NCBI RefSeq assembly: GCF_012275575.1
Contig: NZ_NPIH01000008.1
Coordinates: 1-40,869 of the forward strand
Length of the DNA: 40,869 nt
Origin: Paraburkholderia sp. SG-MS1
Lineage (GTDB): Bacteria > Pseudomonadota > Gammaproteobacteria > Burkholderiales > Burkholderiaceae
Reading direction: 5' to 3'
Position numbers and translations under genes: made by a program
Shown: one piece after another, positions 16,777 to 25,997 of the stretch
Layout of the letters: each line of letters starts with the position of its first letter
Numbering within the stretch: position 1 is the stretch's first letter
Notes under the pieces: model-generated
Database searches by the model: none
Told to the model about the DNA's origin: nothing
What the model saw: the letters and a program-made list of their open reading frames with translations, nothing else

Positions 16777-17943
16777 ATGTCGCGTCTGTCTCGTCGTCTT
16801 GTTTTAAGCGCTGTTGCCTTGGGCGTTCTCTCGCTTGGCGCTTGTTCGAGTATTCCTACTTCTGGGCCCAGCAGTGCTCAGGTGAGCAATGCCGCCGCTC
16901 CCGCAAATCCCCAAGGCATCCAGATTGTGGATGTAACCGATGATGTTGCGCGCAAGCTTTTTGCCGAGCGCAGCATTGGTAACTTTGCCAGCACGCTGGG
17001 TAACGGCACCTCATTTCAGCAACAGCTCGGCGTGGGCGACACAATCGAAGTTTCGATTTGGGAGGCGCCCCCGGCTACCTTGTTTGGTGCTGCGCAACTG
17101 GATTCGAAGGGGGGCACTAGCAATGCGCGCGTGACGGTGCTGCCTGATCAGACGATCGATGGGACCGGCAACATCAATGTGCCGTTCGCGGGTGAACTGA
17201 AAGCGGCGGGGCGTACGCCGATTGAGTTGCAGCGGGATATAACCGCCCGCCTCAAGAACATCGCACACGATCCGCAAGTTCTGGTGAAGCTCTCGCGCAA
17301 CGCGACCTCGTACGTAACAGTTGTAGGTGATGTGGCAAGCAGCAACCGGATGCCGTTGACTGCTCGCGGAGAGCGCCTTCTGGATGCGTTGGCCGCTGCT
17401 GGTGGCGTCAAACAACCTGTAGATAAGATAACAATTCAGGTCACGCGTGGCGACACGGTGGCTTCGCTTCCTCTTGAAACAGTCATTCGAGATCCACACC
17501 AGAACGTTCCATTGCATGCCGGTGACGTTGTAACGGCGCTCTTCCAGCCGTTCAGTTTTATGTCTCTGGGCGCGACTGGCAAAAACGAAGAGATCAATTT
17601 CGAGGCGCAGGGCATTACGCTCGCACAAGCACTAGCGCGTGCGGGCGGTCTTCAGGATTCCCGCTCGGATGCACAAGGCGTGTTCATTTTCCGTCTCGAA
17701 GACGCGAAGGCTTTGCCGTGGCCATCATCTCCTGTTCGCACGACAGCGGACGGGAAAATACCGGTGGTCTATCGGGTGAATTTGCGTGACCCGAACTCAT
17801 TCTTTGTTGCGCAGAGCTTTATGATGGATAACAAGGATTTGCTCTATGTGTCGAATGCGCCGATCGCAGAGGTGCAGAAGTTTCTGAATGTGGTGTTCTC
17901 GGTCGCGTATCCGGTTATTACGGGGGTTCAGACGTTTAGGTAG
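16777..17943 (+). CDS. Outer-membrane capsule polysaccharide export lipoprotein (Wza/KpsD family, WcbC-like)
   Basis: A 388-residue polysaccharide export protein. A lipoprotein signal peptide ends at LGVLSLGAC (Cys23). A Poly_export domain follows (about residues 85-190, with GDTIEVSIWEAPPATLFG and VPFAGELKAAGRTPIELQ). Two SLBB-type segments come next, near 190-265 (YVTVVGDVASSNRMPL) and 270-350. The C-terminus ends in a hydrophobic PVITGVQTF segment that could be an outer-membrane anchor. It forms the periplasm-spanning outer-membrane channel that receives polymer from KpsMT/KpsE. The size is like Wza/CtrA/BexD rather than the larger E. coli KpsD. Confidence 0.9.
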   Translation: MSRLSRRLVLSAVALGVLSLGACSSIPTSGPSSAQVSNAAAPANPQGIQIVDVTDDVARKLFAERSIGNFASTLGNGTSFQQQLGVGDTIEVSIWEAPPATLFGAAQLDSKGGTSNARVTVLPDQTIDGTGNINVPFAGELKAAGRTPIELQRDITARLKNIAHDPQVLVKLSRNATSYVTVVGDVASSNRMPLTARGERLLDALAAAGGVKQPVDKITIQVTRGDTVASLPLETVIRDPHQNVPLHAGDVVTALFQPFSFMSLGATGKNEEINFEAQGITLAQALARAGGLQDSRSDAQGVFIFRLEDAKALPWPSSPVRTTADGKIPVVYRVNLRDPNSFFVAQSFMMDNKDLLYVSNAPIAEVQKFLNVVFSVAYPVITGVQTFR

Positions 17944-18392
17944 GCGCATTGTTTGAGGTGCTGCGGGTGCACGATGTTGCGCCCGCAAAAGCGTGGCTTA
18001 AGGCTCGGCAATGGTTTCCTGGTTGATCCCAAGCATGTAGTCGCGTCTGTATTGTGGTGGCCTTTCAATTCGCCGGTCGTAACATTCCGGTCGCAGCGAC
18101 CTTGAAGAAGTCATTTCTCTTGGTCCTCGCTTCAGGGGGAGCCGTCAGATCTCATCTTTCCCTTGTGGTGTTAAAAGTCCGTCGACCCTATCCAATATTG
18201 CGAATGGCATTTAACCGTTTATGGAATTTCCGTCAATCGACAGTCCTATTTCACAGCGACAGTGCAGTTCCCCTGGACAGCCGGCGCAGTGCAATACGAA
18301 TGACTTTCTGATTAGTCGCGGAGGGTTGCACCTCATTTTTTTGCAATTGCTACGCGGACAAGTGTGTTCATTTCTGAGGCGGAGGTTATAAC
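17944..18392 (+). other. Spacer between kpsD-like and FkbM genes, with stem-loop
   Basis: A 449-bp non-coding stretch. An 8-bp stem (GCGGGTGC / GCGCCCGC, one G-T pair, 8-nt loop) lies at 17963-17986 just after the kpsD-like stop, but is followed by AAAAGCG rather than a U-tract. It could act as a 3' processing or weak termination structure. The rest contains only implausible ORFs. The end holds the ribosome site GGAGG (18381-18385) for the next gene. Confidence 0.45.
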
Positions 18393-20954
18393 GTGAGTAT
18401 CATTTCGTACGCTCAGAATTTCGAAGATGTCATGTTGTGGCGTGCGCTGGCTGGTATCGAGCGTGGTTTATACATCGATATCGGGGCGCAGGATCCGATC
18501 GTGGATTCTGTAAGCCTCGCATTTCATGAGCACGGCTGGCGAGGCGTTCACGTTGAGCCGACTCCCCACTACGCTGAACTTCTGAGGCAACAGCGGCCAG
18601 GCGACACCGTTATTCAGGCAGCTGTTGGAAGCGAGCAAGCCGTCCTCCAGTTCTTTGAAATTCCGGGAACGGGGATATCAACTGCCGACGCTACGATAGC
18701 CGCGCAACATCGCGATCGAGGCTTCGAAGGGCGTGAAATTACTGTGCCTTGCATCCCGTTGTCATCGGTATTTGATATGGTCGGGGACGCCGAGGTACAT
18801 TGGCTAAAGATAGACGTAGAAGGACTCGAGGCTCAGGTGTTGTCCGGTTGGGGGGCGTCAACTGTGCGCCCATGGATCGTGGTTGTTGAAAGTATCCTGC
18901 CGCTTTCCCGAATCGAAACGCACGAAAAATGGGAGGCGCAACTCCTCTCCTATGGATATTCGCTGACTTATTTTGATGGGGTAAATCGCTTTTACGTTTC
19001 GGATTCGCATCCTGAACTTAAGTCGGCTTTCCAGATCCCTCCGAATATTTTCGATCGATTCGTACTTAATGGCACCGCTAGCGCGACCTTTCATGACCGT
19101 ATTGAAGATCGTTGCAACGAGAAAGTCAGTGCGGTACTTGCGCAGATTGAACAGGTAAAAGCCGCCACATCTCGCGAGATTGAGCTTCTTACAGCGAATA
19201 TCGCTTCGGCAGGGAAATCGCACGCCGAGAGCGAGCGCAAGCTAATTCAGCGCGAGCAGGCCGTCAATCAACAGTTGCTTGCTGAGCAAGGAGAGGTTCG
19301 GACTTTGCTCGGAGAAGCGGTTAAGCGGGAAAGGGTGCTGAACGAACAAACTGGCATGGCCCGTCAACAGGTGGAAACCATGTTGCGCACGTTTGCGCAG
19401 CGTGAGCAGGAGTTTGCTGCACAACTATTGGCCATGCACGAGCAGGCAGTAGGAGAAAAGGCAGAGCACGCCAGCCGGGTAGAAGATCTGCTGCAAAATC
19501 TGGCAATGCGTGAGCGAGAGATTGGCGCACAACTGTTGGCAACTCAGCAAAAGGCATTGCGAGAGATGACCGAGCAGGCGTGCGAGCATGAGATGCAGGT
19601 TCGTTTGCTGGAGCGCCGTCAAGCAGAGCGGGAGAGTTCCCTCACAGATCGCCTGGATGCAGTGAAGGCTGACTTGCACTGCCTGCAGAAAGGACAGTCT
19701 CAGCGTGAGCGAGAACATGTTGACGAAATCAGTCAATCTCGACAGGAATTGGAAACCGAACTGCGGCGCCAGTTGAACCGTGAGAAGGAAGCGATTGCTC
19801 AACTTCTTCATTTTCAACAGGACGCAGCTCTGGATAAGGCGGAGCAGGCCAGCCGCCATAATGAAGAAGTGAAGATGCTGCAGCGTGAGCATCTTCAGCA
19901 GGCCGAGGCGCATAATCAGCAGTTGCAAGCTGCGCAGCAATCGATCCAAGACAGTATTTCGAACTTCGCGAATGTCAGGCGTCAGTTCGATGAGCAACTG
20001 AATGCAGAGCTCGAGGCAAGCCGACAACTCCGTGATGCCATGGCGTCACTCGAAATTGAACTAGCTGCCATGCGTAATGCAATATCCTGGCGAATCACGG
20101 CTCCGTTGCGAGCAGTTGCGCATTGGTTCGGTAAGCCATCCGATTCCGGCGCCGGTTCTAAAAGTGAGACGGCGCACAAGCAGATAGTTGAGTTTGCATC
20201 CTCTGCATCGACTAGCCTTTCCGAGGCTAGTCCGCAGGCTGACACCTTGAGTAGTTCCAATCGTGAAGCATTCAGCATGAAAAGCGACCACCTCACCGTA
20301 ACGACTCCGTTGCTCCGATCAAACGCATTCGAGAACTTCAATGCATTGCTGCAATGTCAAGATTACCAATTTGTAGAGTCTGCATACCTGACGCTCCTGA
20401 AGCGGAAGCCCGACTCTGAAGGGGGAAGCTATTATCTGGGCCGACTTCGCGCTGGGGTGCCGAAAATTCAGATTCTCGGTCAGCTGTGTGCCTCCGAGGA
20501 AGCTCGCATGATGGGTGTTCAACTCCCAGGGTTGCGTCGAGCATTGAAATGGCAGAAGCTCGCTCAACTGCCAGTATTGGGCAGCTTTGTCAGAATCTTT
20601 GCATCAGTCGAGCGTAATACCCAGTTTGAAAACAGACTGCGATCAGTGGAGCAGCAAATATTCGTGCTTGGCCAACAGTCCGAGTTGCGTTTTTCGCAAC
20701 TGGATCGGAGTATGGATGAGATTAAAAAGGCGATTGAGGCTGGAATGCGAGCCAGTCTTCCAACGCCGGTACAGCATTTGCCTTCGGCTGTCGTATCGCA
20801 AGTGGAGGCTGTTGCTGAAGTGAGGCCGCAAGCGCATTCAATATTGACGGAAGCCATTGTCCTTAGGGCCGGCACGCCTGATGACGTGATTGGACAATTG
20901 GCTCTCGCGCTTGCTAACTCACAAGAAGCGCAGCAGCTTGCTGAGAGTTGCTGA
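18393..20954 (+). CDS. FkbM-family methyltransferase / long coiled coil / DUF4214 fusion
   Basis: An 853-residue multidomain protein starting at GTG 18393 (GGAGG 7 nt upstream). Residues 1-225 are an FkbM-type (Methyltransf_21) SAM-dependent methyltransferase with YIDIGAQDP at 27-35, VHVEPTPHY and HWLKIDVEGLEAQVL. Residues about 240-575 form a long Glu/Gln/Arg-rich coiled coil built partly from a recurring RE-x-E-xx-AQLL unit (at 287, 337, 373 and 463). Residues about 655-710 resemble DUF4214 (YLTLLKRKPDSEGGSYYLGRL), a module found with glycosyltransferases. A second short coiled coil lies near 745-785. The next gene starts close to or overlapping the stop. Likely role: O-methylation of the polymer, with the coiled coil scaffolding or measuring it; this is inference. 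Confidence 0.85.
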   Translation: MSIISYAQNFEDVMLWRALAGIERGLYIDIGAQDPIVDSVSLAFHEHGWRGVHVEPTPHYAELLRQQRPGDTVIQAAVGSEQAVLQFFEIPGTGISTADATIAAQHRDRGFEGREITVPCIPLSSVFDMVGDAEVHWLKIDVEGLEAQVLSGWGASTVRPWIVVVESILPLSRIETHEKWEAQLLSYGYSLTYFDGVNRFYVSDSHPELKSAFQIPPNIFDRFVLNGTASATFHDRIEDRCNEKVSAVLAQIEQVKAATSREIELLTANIASAGKSHAESERKLIQREQAVNQQLLAEQGEVRTLLGEAVKRERVLNEQTGMARQQVETMLRTFAQREQEFAAQLLAMHEQAVGEKAEHASRVEDLLQNLAMREREIGAQLLATQQKALREMTEQACEHEMQVRLLERRQAERESSLTDRLDAVKADLHCLQKGQSQREREHVDEISQSRQELETELRRQLNREKEAIAQLLHFQQDAALDKAEQASRHNEEVKMLQREHLQQAEAHNQQLQAAQQSIQDSISNFANVRRQFDEQLNAELEASRQLRDAMASLEIELAAMRNAISWRITAPLRAVAHWFGKPSDSGAGSKSETAHKQIVEFASSASTSLSEASPQADTLSSSNREAFSMKSDHLTVTTPLLRSNAFENFNALLQCQDYQFVESAYLTLLKRKPDSEGGSYYLGRLRAGVPKIQILGQLCASEEARMMGVQLPGLRRALKWQKLAQLPVLGSFVRIFASVERNTQFENRLRSVEQQIFVLGQQSELRFSQLDRSMDEIKKAIEAGMRASLPTPVQHLPSAVVSQVEAVAEVRPQAHSILTEAIVLRAGTPDDVIGQLALALANSQEAQQLAESC

Positions 20955-20980
20955 AGTTAAATACTCAAGAATCTATATAT

Positions 20981-23900
20981 ATGTTGCTTAATACAAATTT
21001 CCGGGGCCGAGTTTTTCAGACGGTTGAGGCGCTAGATTACGGTGATGCTGTTTCGAATCAGGTGATCGCCTTGGGTAATATGCTCAAGGAGATGGGGATA
21101 GACACGTCGATATATTCCCAATGGCATCACCAGGATGTTGCCAGTTTCCGGCAGGATTTAAGCGAGCTGAATCCGACTGATGAGGATATTGTTATCCTGC
21201 ATTATGCGGGTTATTCGGATCACATGCTCCCTTACGTCCAGGATTTGCGTTGCACGAAGATCTGTGTGTACCACAACATAACTCCACACACTTTCTTTCA
21301 ACCCGAAACAGACTTGTATAACTTCTGCCTGAAAGGGCGGGAGCAGTTGCACGAAGTGGTCCGTGATTTCCACTATTTCTGGGGCGATAGTACTTATAAC
21401 CTCGAAGAACTGATCGAACTGGGTGCAAATCCCGAGAATTGTTCTCTCGTGCCAATCATTGTGGGAAAGCAGCCTGCCGATACGGTACAACGAGGCTACG
21501 CACATCGGGAACTCGGCTCATGGCTATTTCTCGGGCGAATTGCGGCCAATAAAGGCCACCTCAATCTTGTCAAACTATTCGCGAAAGCTCGTGCGAAGGA
21601 CAAACGCTGCGCGAGCAGGCTTTATATCGTCGGAAACCACAACCCGGCCGATCCGTATTATCGGGAGCTGCAGCGGCTTATCAAGAAGCTTGATCTTTCT
21701 GATTTTGTCGTGTTGACGGGAAAGTTGTCCGACTCCGAAGTGGAAGCATATCTTGCGCGCGCTTCGGTCTATGTGTCGATGAGCGAGCACGAAGGCTTTG
21801 GCGTGCCTCTGATCGAGGCGGCTCATTATAGTCTTCCGGTCGTAGCGCTGCGTAGTAGCGCCGTCGGCGAAACCTTGGGTGAAGGTCCGCTCCTCGCTGA
21901 CTCTCCGGCGGAGATGGTGCCCCTGATTGAGCAGCTGTTGTGCAATGAAGATTACTATAAGAATGCGATCGTTGAGCAGCAGCGCAACGCAAAGCGTTTT
22001 TCAAGTGACGCGGTCAACAAGTTACTGGCCGACGCACTGCGCCAGGTTTTGCCGGACCGATTCCGTTTCTCGACAGTGTCGGTTGTCATCTGCACCTATA
22101 ACCGAAGCGACCTGCTCGAACGTTGTCTCGACTATCTAAATTGTCAGAGCAACCAGAATTTTGAAGTTGTCGTCATCAACGGTCCTTCGACGGACGACAC
22201 CCAAGCCGTTATTGACAACTACAAAGGGCGAATCAAATTCGCCAATAATCCGGCAAGAAATCTTTCTATCTCCCGGAACATGGGGATTGAGTTGTCTGAT
22301 GGCGACCTGATCGCCTTCATTGACGATGACGCTATTCCCTTTGATGACTGGATCGACACGCTCCTTCGCGAATTTAACGAGCGGCCGTTGACTCATGCTG
22401 CTATCGGCGGCCCTGCCTACTATTCGGGAACGCTTAAGTTTCAGGCGGAAGATATCGGGATCAATCGACTCGCTATCGCCAGAGTCAATATCGACTCGGA
22501 GGACATCGGCAGGGACGGCTGGGAGCGCTCGATGCTCGGCACGAACACGTGTTTCCGCGCGGATATTGTTCGCAAGGTGCGGGGCTTCGACGAGCAATTC
22601 GACTATTTTCTGGACGAATCGGAAATCAGTTTCAGGCTGCAAGTCCAAGGTCATATCGTGGGCTATGCGCCTGATCTCTACCTGCGTCACGAATTCGCAA
22701 AAAGCGACAATCGTGGGGGAAAATATAAGTTCAACTGGTTTTCCATTTGCAAGAATACGGCGTATTTCATCTCAGCCTACTCCGGCCTGACCGGGCAGGC
22801 GTTGACCGAGTACGTGAATCGCCGGATGCAGGAGGAGCGCATTGCTGCGCTCGAAATGGGCTGCAAGGTTGGCGAGCTTTCGCGAGCGGAGTGTGATGAG
22901 TTTATCAAGGCTATACACGAGGGGACTCGGCAAGGTCTGATTGATGCCGAGGCATTCCCCAAGACTCGCGAATTGGCCGCGGCGCCAGGATCGTTCCGTG
23001 TTTACGCAAGCGCACCTCGCTATCCTGTGGTTGGTCGTGACATTGCTTCGCTGCACATCTGTATCGTTACCAAGGAGTTCCCGCCTTTTGTACCGGGCGG
23101 TGGTATCGGTACGTTGTACTACCATCTGGCAAGTGAGCTTCTTTTGATGGGGCATCACGTCACCGTGGTGGTGCCCGGCGATTTTAAATCGACCTATCGT
23201 CAGGGGCGATTTTCGGTCCATTACGAGCCGGTCCATGCTGCAGTCGCTAACTCAGTTGGCGCTTCAGGCTTTACCAATAATGCAAACTGGTCGGTCAGTG
23301 CTCTTCATGCAATTTCGAAGATTCATGCTGAAAGTCCAATTGACATCGTCGACTCGGCGCTTTGGGACAGTGAGGCTCTAGCGTTATCACTGTTGCCGCG
23401 TAAGCAGCGTCCGCCTTTGGTTCTGAGGTTGGTGACGCCATTTCCAGTGGCCTCCCGAATTAATGGTTGGTCGATGCCGGAGCAGGAAAGCCGGTTCTTC
23501 GAGGCATCGGAAAGAAAGCTCATCGAAAATGCTGATGCGGTAGTGCCAATTAGTGAATCCATCGCCCGCACTATCGAGGCAGAGCATAATTTAAAGCGGG
23601 ATATCCGTTGGGAAAAGTCTTACTGCGGCATTGCGTATTGGCCGTCCTTTGATGTCTGGAGCGAATACTCAGAGTTAAAGCAGATCAACGGCCAGTCCTT
23701 GACTTTCCCGAAGGACGCAAAGCTTGTTCTATTTGTCGGCAGACTTGAGAGGCGGAAGGGCTGTGATGTTCTCCTTGCCGCTGCAAATGAATTCCTGGTC
23801 GCGGATCCAGATGCGCATCTAATCCTTGCCGGTAAAGATGGAGAGGGTTGGTCGACGCCGTCTAAATCTGGTCTCGCCGAAAGAATCGCTAAACGAGTCC

Positions 23901-24715
23901 ATTTCGTTGGCGAAGTTGATGACGCCACTCGGGACAAGTTGCTTCATGCGGCTTATTGCGTTGTTTTTCCATCGCGCTACGAATCGTTTGGACTCGTGCC
24001 GCTGGAAGCTTTTGTTCACGGAGCACCAGTCATCGCAGCGAATGCCGGCGCTGTGCCCGAAGTTGTTGCGGACAATGAGTGTGGGTTGTTGTTTGAGGGA
24101 GAGGATCCGTCAGCGTTGGCGAAGTGCGTGACTCGTCTGCTTCTCGATCTTGATCTGCGGAATCGACTTTCCGCTGGTGCAGAAAGACAAATTCGTAACT
24201 TCAGTTCAAGAAAGTCGGCGATCAACTCGATAAAGCTATATGCAAGTGTGTTGGCGAGAGGTAACGGTATAAATACTACCGTCCAACGCGCACGGAAGAA
24301 GGTGATCAAAGTAAGCCGAAAGAGCCATTCTTCGTCTTATGTGGGTTCTCATCCTCGCTTGCTTACCCAATGCGGAAAGCGCGACGGAAGACAGATGAAG
24401 TCGACTGGAACCACTGGCTTCCTCTTGCACGGACCGTACGTCGATCTACCTGCGGGTAAATATCGGGTGGATCTCTACGGTCAGATCGCGAATGCGGGTA
24501 CACCGACTGCCTTCGTGGAGGCGATCATTAATTCGGGTGCCAAGCAGTTGGCTATGCAGATGCTTTCCGAAGCGAGGGACGATGCACAGCTTGCGTCAAT
24601 GGACGTGTTCCTGGATGAACCGTCTCAAGTGGAAATCCGTGTTTGGGTGTCCAGCGAGTCCGAAATGTCTGTTCGGAAATTGGTGATCCTGTCGGAAGAA
24701 GATATTAAAGAGTAG
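20981..24715 (+). CDS. Giant trimodular glycosyltransferase (GT4-GT2-GT4) with extra C-terminal domain
   Basis: A 1244-residue protein. Residues 1-360 form a GT4-type unit (DYGDAVSNQVIALG near the start, SWLFLGRIAANKGH, SEHEGFGVPLIEAA). Residues about 365-600 are GT2/GT-A with SVVICTYNRSDLLERC, the metal-binding FIDDDAIPFDDW (near 447) and LDESEISFRL. Residues about 690-1090 are a second GT4 with FPPFVPGGGIGTLYYHL, VLFVGRLERRKGCDVL and SRYESFGLVPLEAF. Residues about 1118-1244 are a beta-rich domain shared with the sulfotransferase at 25998. ATG 20981 gives a plausible N-terminus; TTG 20948, overlapping the upstream gene, is an alternative. Three transferase centres on one chain suggest assembly of a whole capsule repeat unit. 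Confidence 0.88.
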   Translation: MLLNTNFRGRVFQTVEALDYGDAVSNQVIALGNMLKEMGIDTSIYSQWHHQDVASFRQDLSELNPTDEDIVILHYAGYSDHMLPYVQDLRCTKICVYHNITPHTFFQPETDLYNFCLKGREQLHEVVRDFHYFWGDSTYNLEELIELGANPENCSLVPIIVGKQPADTVQRGYAHRELGSWLFLGRIAANKGHLNLVKLFAKARAKDKRCASRLYIVGNHNPADPYYRELQRLIKKLDLSDFVVLTGKLSDSEVEAYLARASVYVSMSEHEGFGVPLIEAAHYSLPVVALRSSAVGETLGEGPLLADSPAEMVPLIEQLLCNEDYYKNAIVEQQRNAKRFSSDAVNKLLADALRQVLPDRFRFSTVSVVICTYNRSDLLERCLDYLNCQSNQNFEVVVINGPSTDDTQAVIDNYKGRIKFANNPARNLSISRNMGIELSDGDLIAFIDDDAIPFDDWIDTLLREFNERPLTHAAIGGPAYYSGTLKFQAEDIGINRLAIARVNIDSEDIGRDGWERSMLGTNTCFRADIVRKVRGFDEQFDYFLDESEISFRLQVQGHIVGYAPDLYLRHEFAKSDNRGGKYKFNWFSICKNTAYFISAYSGLTGQALTEYVNRRMQEERIAALEMGCKVGELSRAECDEFIKAIHEGTRQGLIDAEAFPKTRELAAAPGSFRVYASAPRYPVVGRDIASLHICIVTKEFPPFVPGGGIGTLYYHLASELLLMGHHVTVVVPGDFKSTYRQGRFSVHYEPVHAAVANSVGASGFTNNANWSVSALHAISKIHAESPIDIVDSALWDSEALALSLLPRKQRPPLVLRLVTPFPVASRINGWSMPEQESRFFEASERKLIENADAVVPISESIARTIEAEHNLKRDIRWEKSYCGIAYWPSFDVWSEYSELKQINGQSLTFPKDAKLVLFVGRLERRKGCDVLLAAANEFLVADPDAHLILAGKDGEGWSTPSKSGLAERIAKRVHFVGEVDDATRDKLLHAAYCVVFPSRYESFGLVPLEAFVHGAPVIAANAGAVPEVVADNECGLLFEGEDPSALAKCVTRLLLDLDLRNRLSAGAERQIRNFSSRKSAINSIKLYASVLARGNGINTTVQRARKKVIKVSRKSHSSSYVGSHPRLLTQCGKRDGRQMKSTGTTGFLLHGPYVDLPAGKYRVDLYGQIANAGTPTAFVEAIINSGAKQLAMQMLSEARDDAQLASMDVFLDEPSQVEIRVWVSSESEMSVRKLVILSEEDIKE
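24338..24712 (+). other. C-terminal domain shared with the sulfotransferase (copy in the glycosyltransferase)
   Basis: The segment encodes about 115-125 residues, from YVGSHPRLLTQCG to the end. It aligns with the sulfotransferase C-terminus through G-S-x-x-RLLTQ-x-G, ST-x-x-x-G-x-L-x-x-GPY-x-x-L-x-AG-(K/R)-Y, a central A-G-T, and EIRVWV near the end. The pattern looks like a beta-sandwich. It is not an obvious part of either catalytic fold, so an accessory glycan-binding or docking role is inferred. Confidence 0.7.
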
Positions 24716-24937
24716 CCTTGAGGTTCATTGGACATCTTGGCCAGTGTGAGATGTGATATAGCATGGGAACTGACTTTTTCTTGTACTAGATGCGCTTCAA
24801 TATCGTTCGGCTTTGCGCCTATGTAGAGTACCTCGGGAAAGGTCATTAATGGTGTCGGCTGTCCGGTAGTCGGGTGTTCTCATCCTCGGGCAGCATCTTC
24901 GCGCCAGGTTATACATTTGTCTTAGAGTGAAGAAATC

Positions 24938-25972
24938 ATGAAAAAAGCGATTATTACGGGCATTACGGGGCAAGATGGTGCTTATCTCGCCGAACTCCTC
25001 TTGGTGAAAGGCTATGTCGTATACGGTACCTACCGTCGGACGAGTTCGGTCAACTTCTGGCGAATTGGTGAGTTGGGTATTGATAAGCATCCTGACCTGC
25101 ACCTTGTTGAATACGACCTCACGGATTTGGGCGCGAGTATTCGACTCTTGCAGAGCACGGGCGCCGATGAGGTTTACAACCTCGCGGCACAGAGCTTTGT
25201 TGGCGTGTCGTTCGACCAGCCGGTTACGACTGCTGAGATTACGGGCGTTGGTGCAGTGAATCTGCTTGAGGCAATTCGAATCGTCAATCCGTCGATTCGC
25301 TTTTACCAGGCCAGTACGTCGGAGATGTTCGGAAAAGTCCAAGCGATTCCGCAAGTCGAATCGACGCCTTTCTATCCGCGTAGCCCGTATGGCGTCGCCA
25401 AGTTGTACGCACACTGGATGACGATCAACTATCGTGAAAGCTACGATATCTTCGCGAGTAGCGGGATTCTGTTCAATCACGAGTCGCCGTTGCGTGGTCG
25501 AGAATTCGTCACCCGAAAGATCACTGACAGCATGGCAAAGATTCGCGTGGGTCAACTGGATGTGCTTGAACTGGGGAATATGGACGCCAAGCGCGATTGG
25601 GGGTTCGCCAAGGAATACGTTGAAGGTATGTGGCGGATGCTCCAGGCGGACAAGCCGGATACATATGTGCTGGCGACAAACCGCACTGAAACTGTACGCG
25701 ACTTCGTCAGCATGGCGGCAAAGGCAGCCGGCTTTGATCTGCTCTGGGAGGGCACGGCGGAAAACGAGATTGCAATCGATCGAGAAAGCAAAAAGACGCT
25801 GGTTCGCGTGAACAAGAAGTTTTACCGGCCTGCTGAGGTCGAGTTGTTGATCGGCAACCCGGAGAAAGCAAAGAGAGAACTCGGCTGGGAACCGAAAACC
25901 ACGCTGGAAGAACTGTGCTCGATGATGGTGGCTGCAGATATCCGACGTAACCAGACGAATTCATCGTTCTAA
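24938..25972 (+). CDS. gmd: GDP-mannose 4,6-dehydratase (or GDP-manno-heptose 4,6-dehydratase)
   Basis: A 344-residue extended SDR. The NAD(P)-binding motif [12 protein letters not shown] is at residues 8-19. The catalytic set is T-S-E (QASTSEMFG) with [10 protein letters not shown] (YxxxK); [17 protein letters not shown] and [16 protein letters not shown] are GMD signatures. It converts GDP-D-mannose to GDP-4-keto-6-deoxy-D-mannose in the cytoplasm. The [14 protein letters not shown] segment also recalls proteins acting on GDP-manno-heptose (WcbK/DmhA), so the exact substrate is open. No 4-reductase (rmd, fcl) or GDP-mannose synthesis gene lies in this window. It sits in the plus-strand capsule run after a 222-bp spacer. 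Confidence 0.9.
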   Translation: MKKAIITGITGQDGAYLAELLLVKGYVVYGTYRRTSSVNFWRIGELGIDKHPDLHLVEYDLTDLGASIRLLQSTGADEVYNLAAQSFVGVSFDQPVTTAEITGVGAVNLLEAIRIVNPSIRFYQASTSEMFGKVQAIPQVESTPFYPRSPYGVAKLYAHWMTINYRESYDIFASSGILFNHESPLRGREFVTRKITDSMAKIRVGQLDVLELGNMDAKRDWGFAKEYVEGMWRMLQADKPDTYVLATNRTETVRDFVSMAAKAAGFDLLWEGTAENEIAIDRESKKTLVRVNKKFYRPAEVELLIGNPEKAKRELGWEPKTTLEELCSMMVAADIRRNQTNSSF

Positions 25973-25997
25973 AGATTGGCGAGAGTGCTGCGCGTTT

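Noticed and set aside
18054..18311. 85-codon frame in the kpsD-FkbM spacer
   Set aside because: No ribosome site, atypical composition and no match to any family I know; probably chance.
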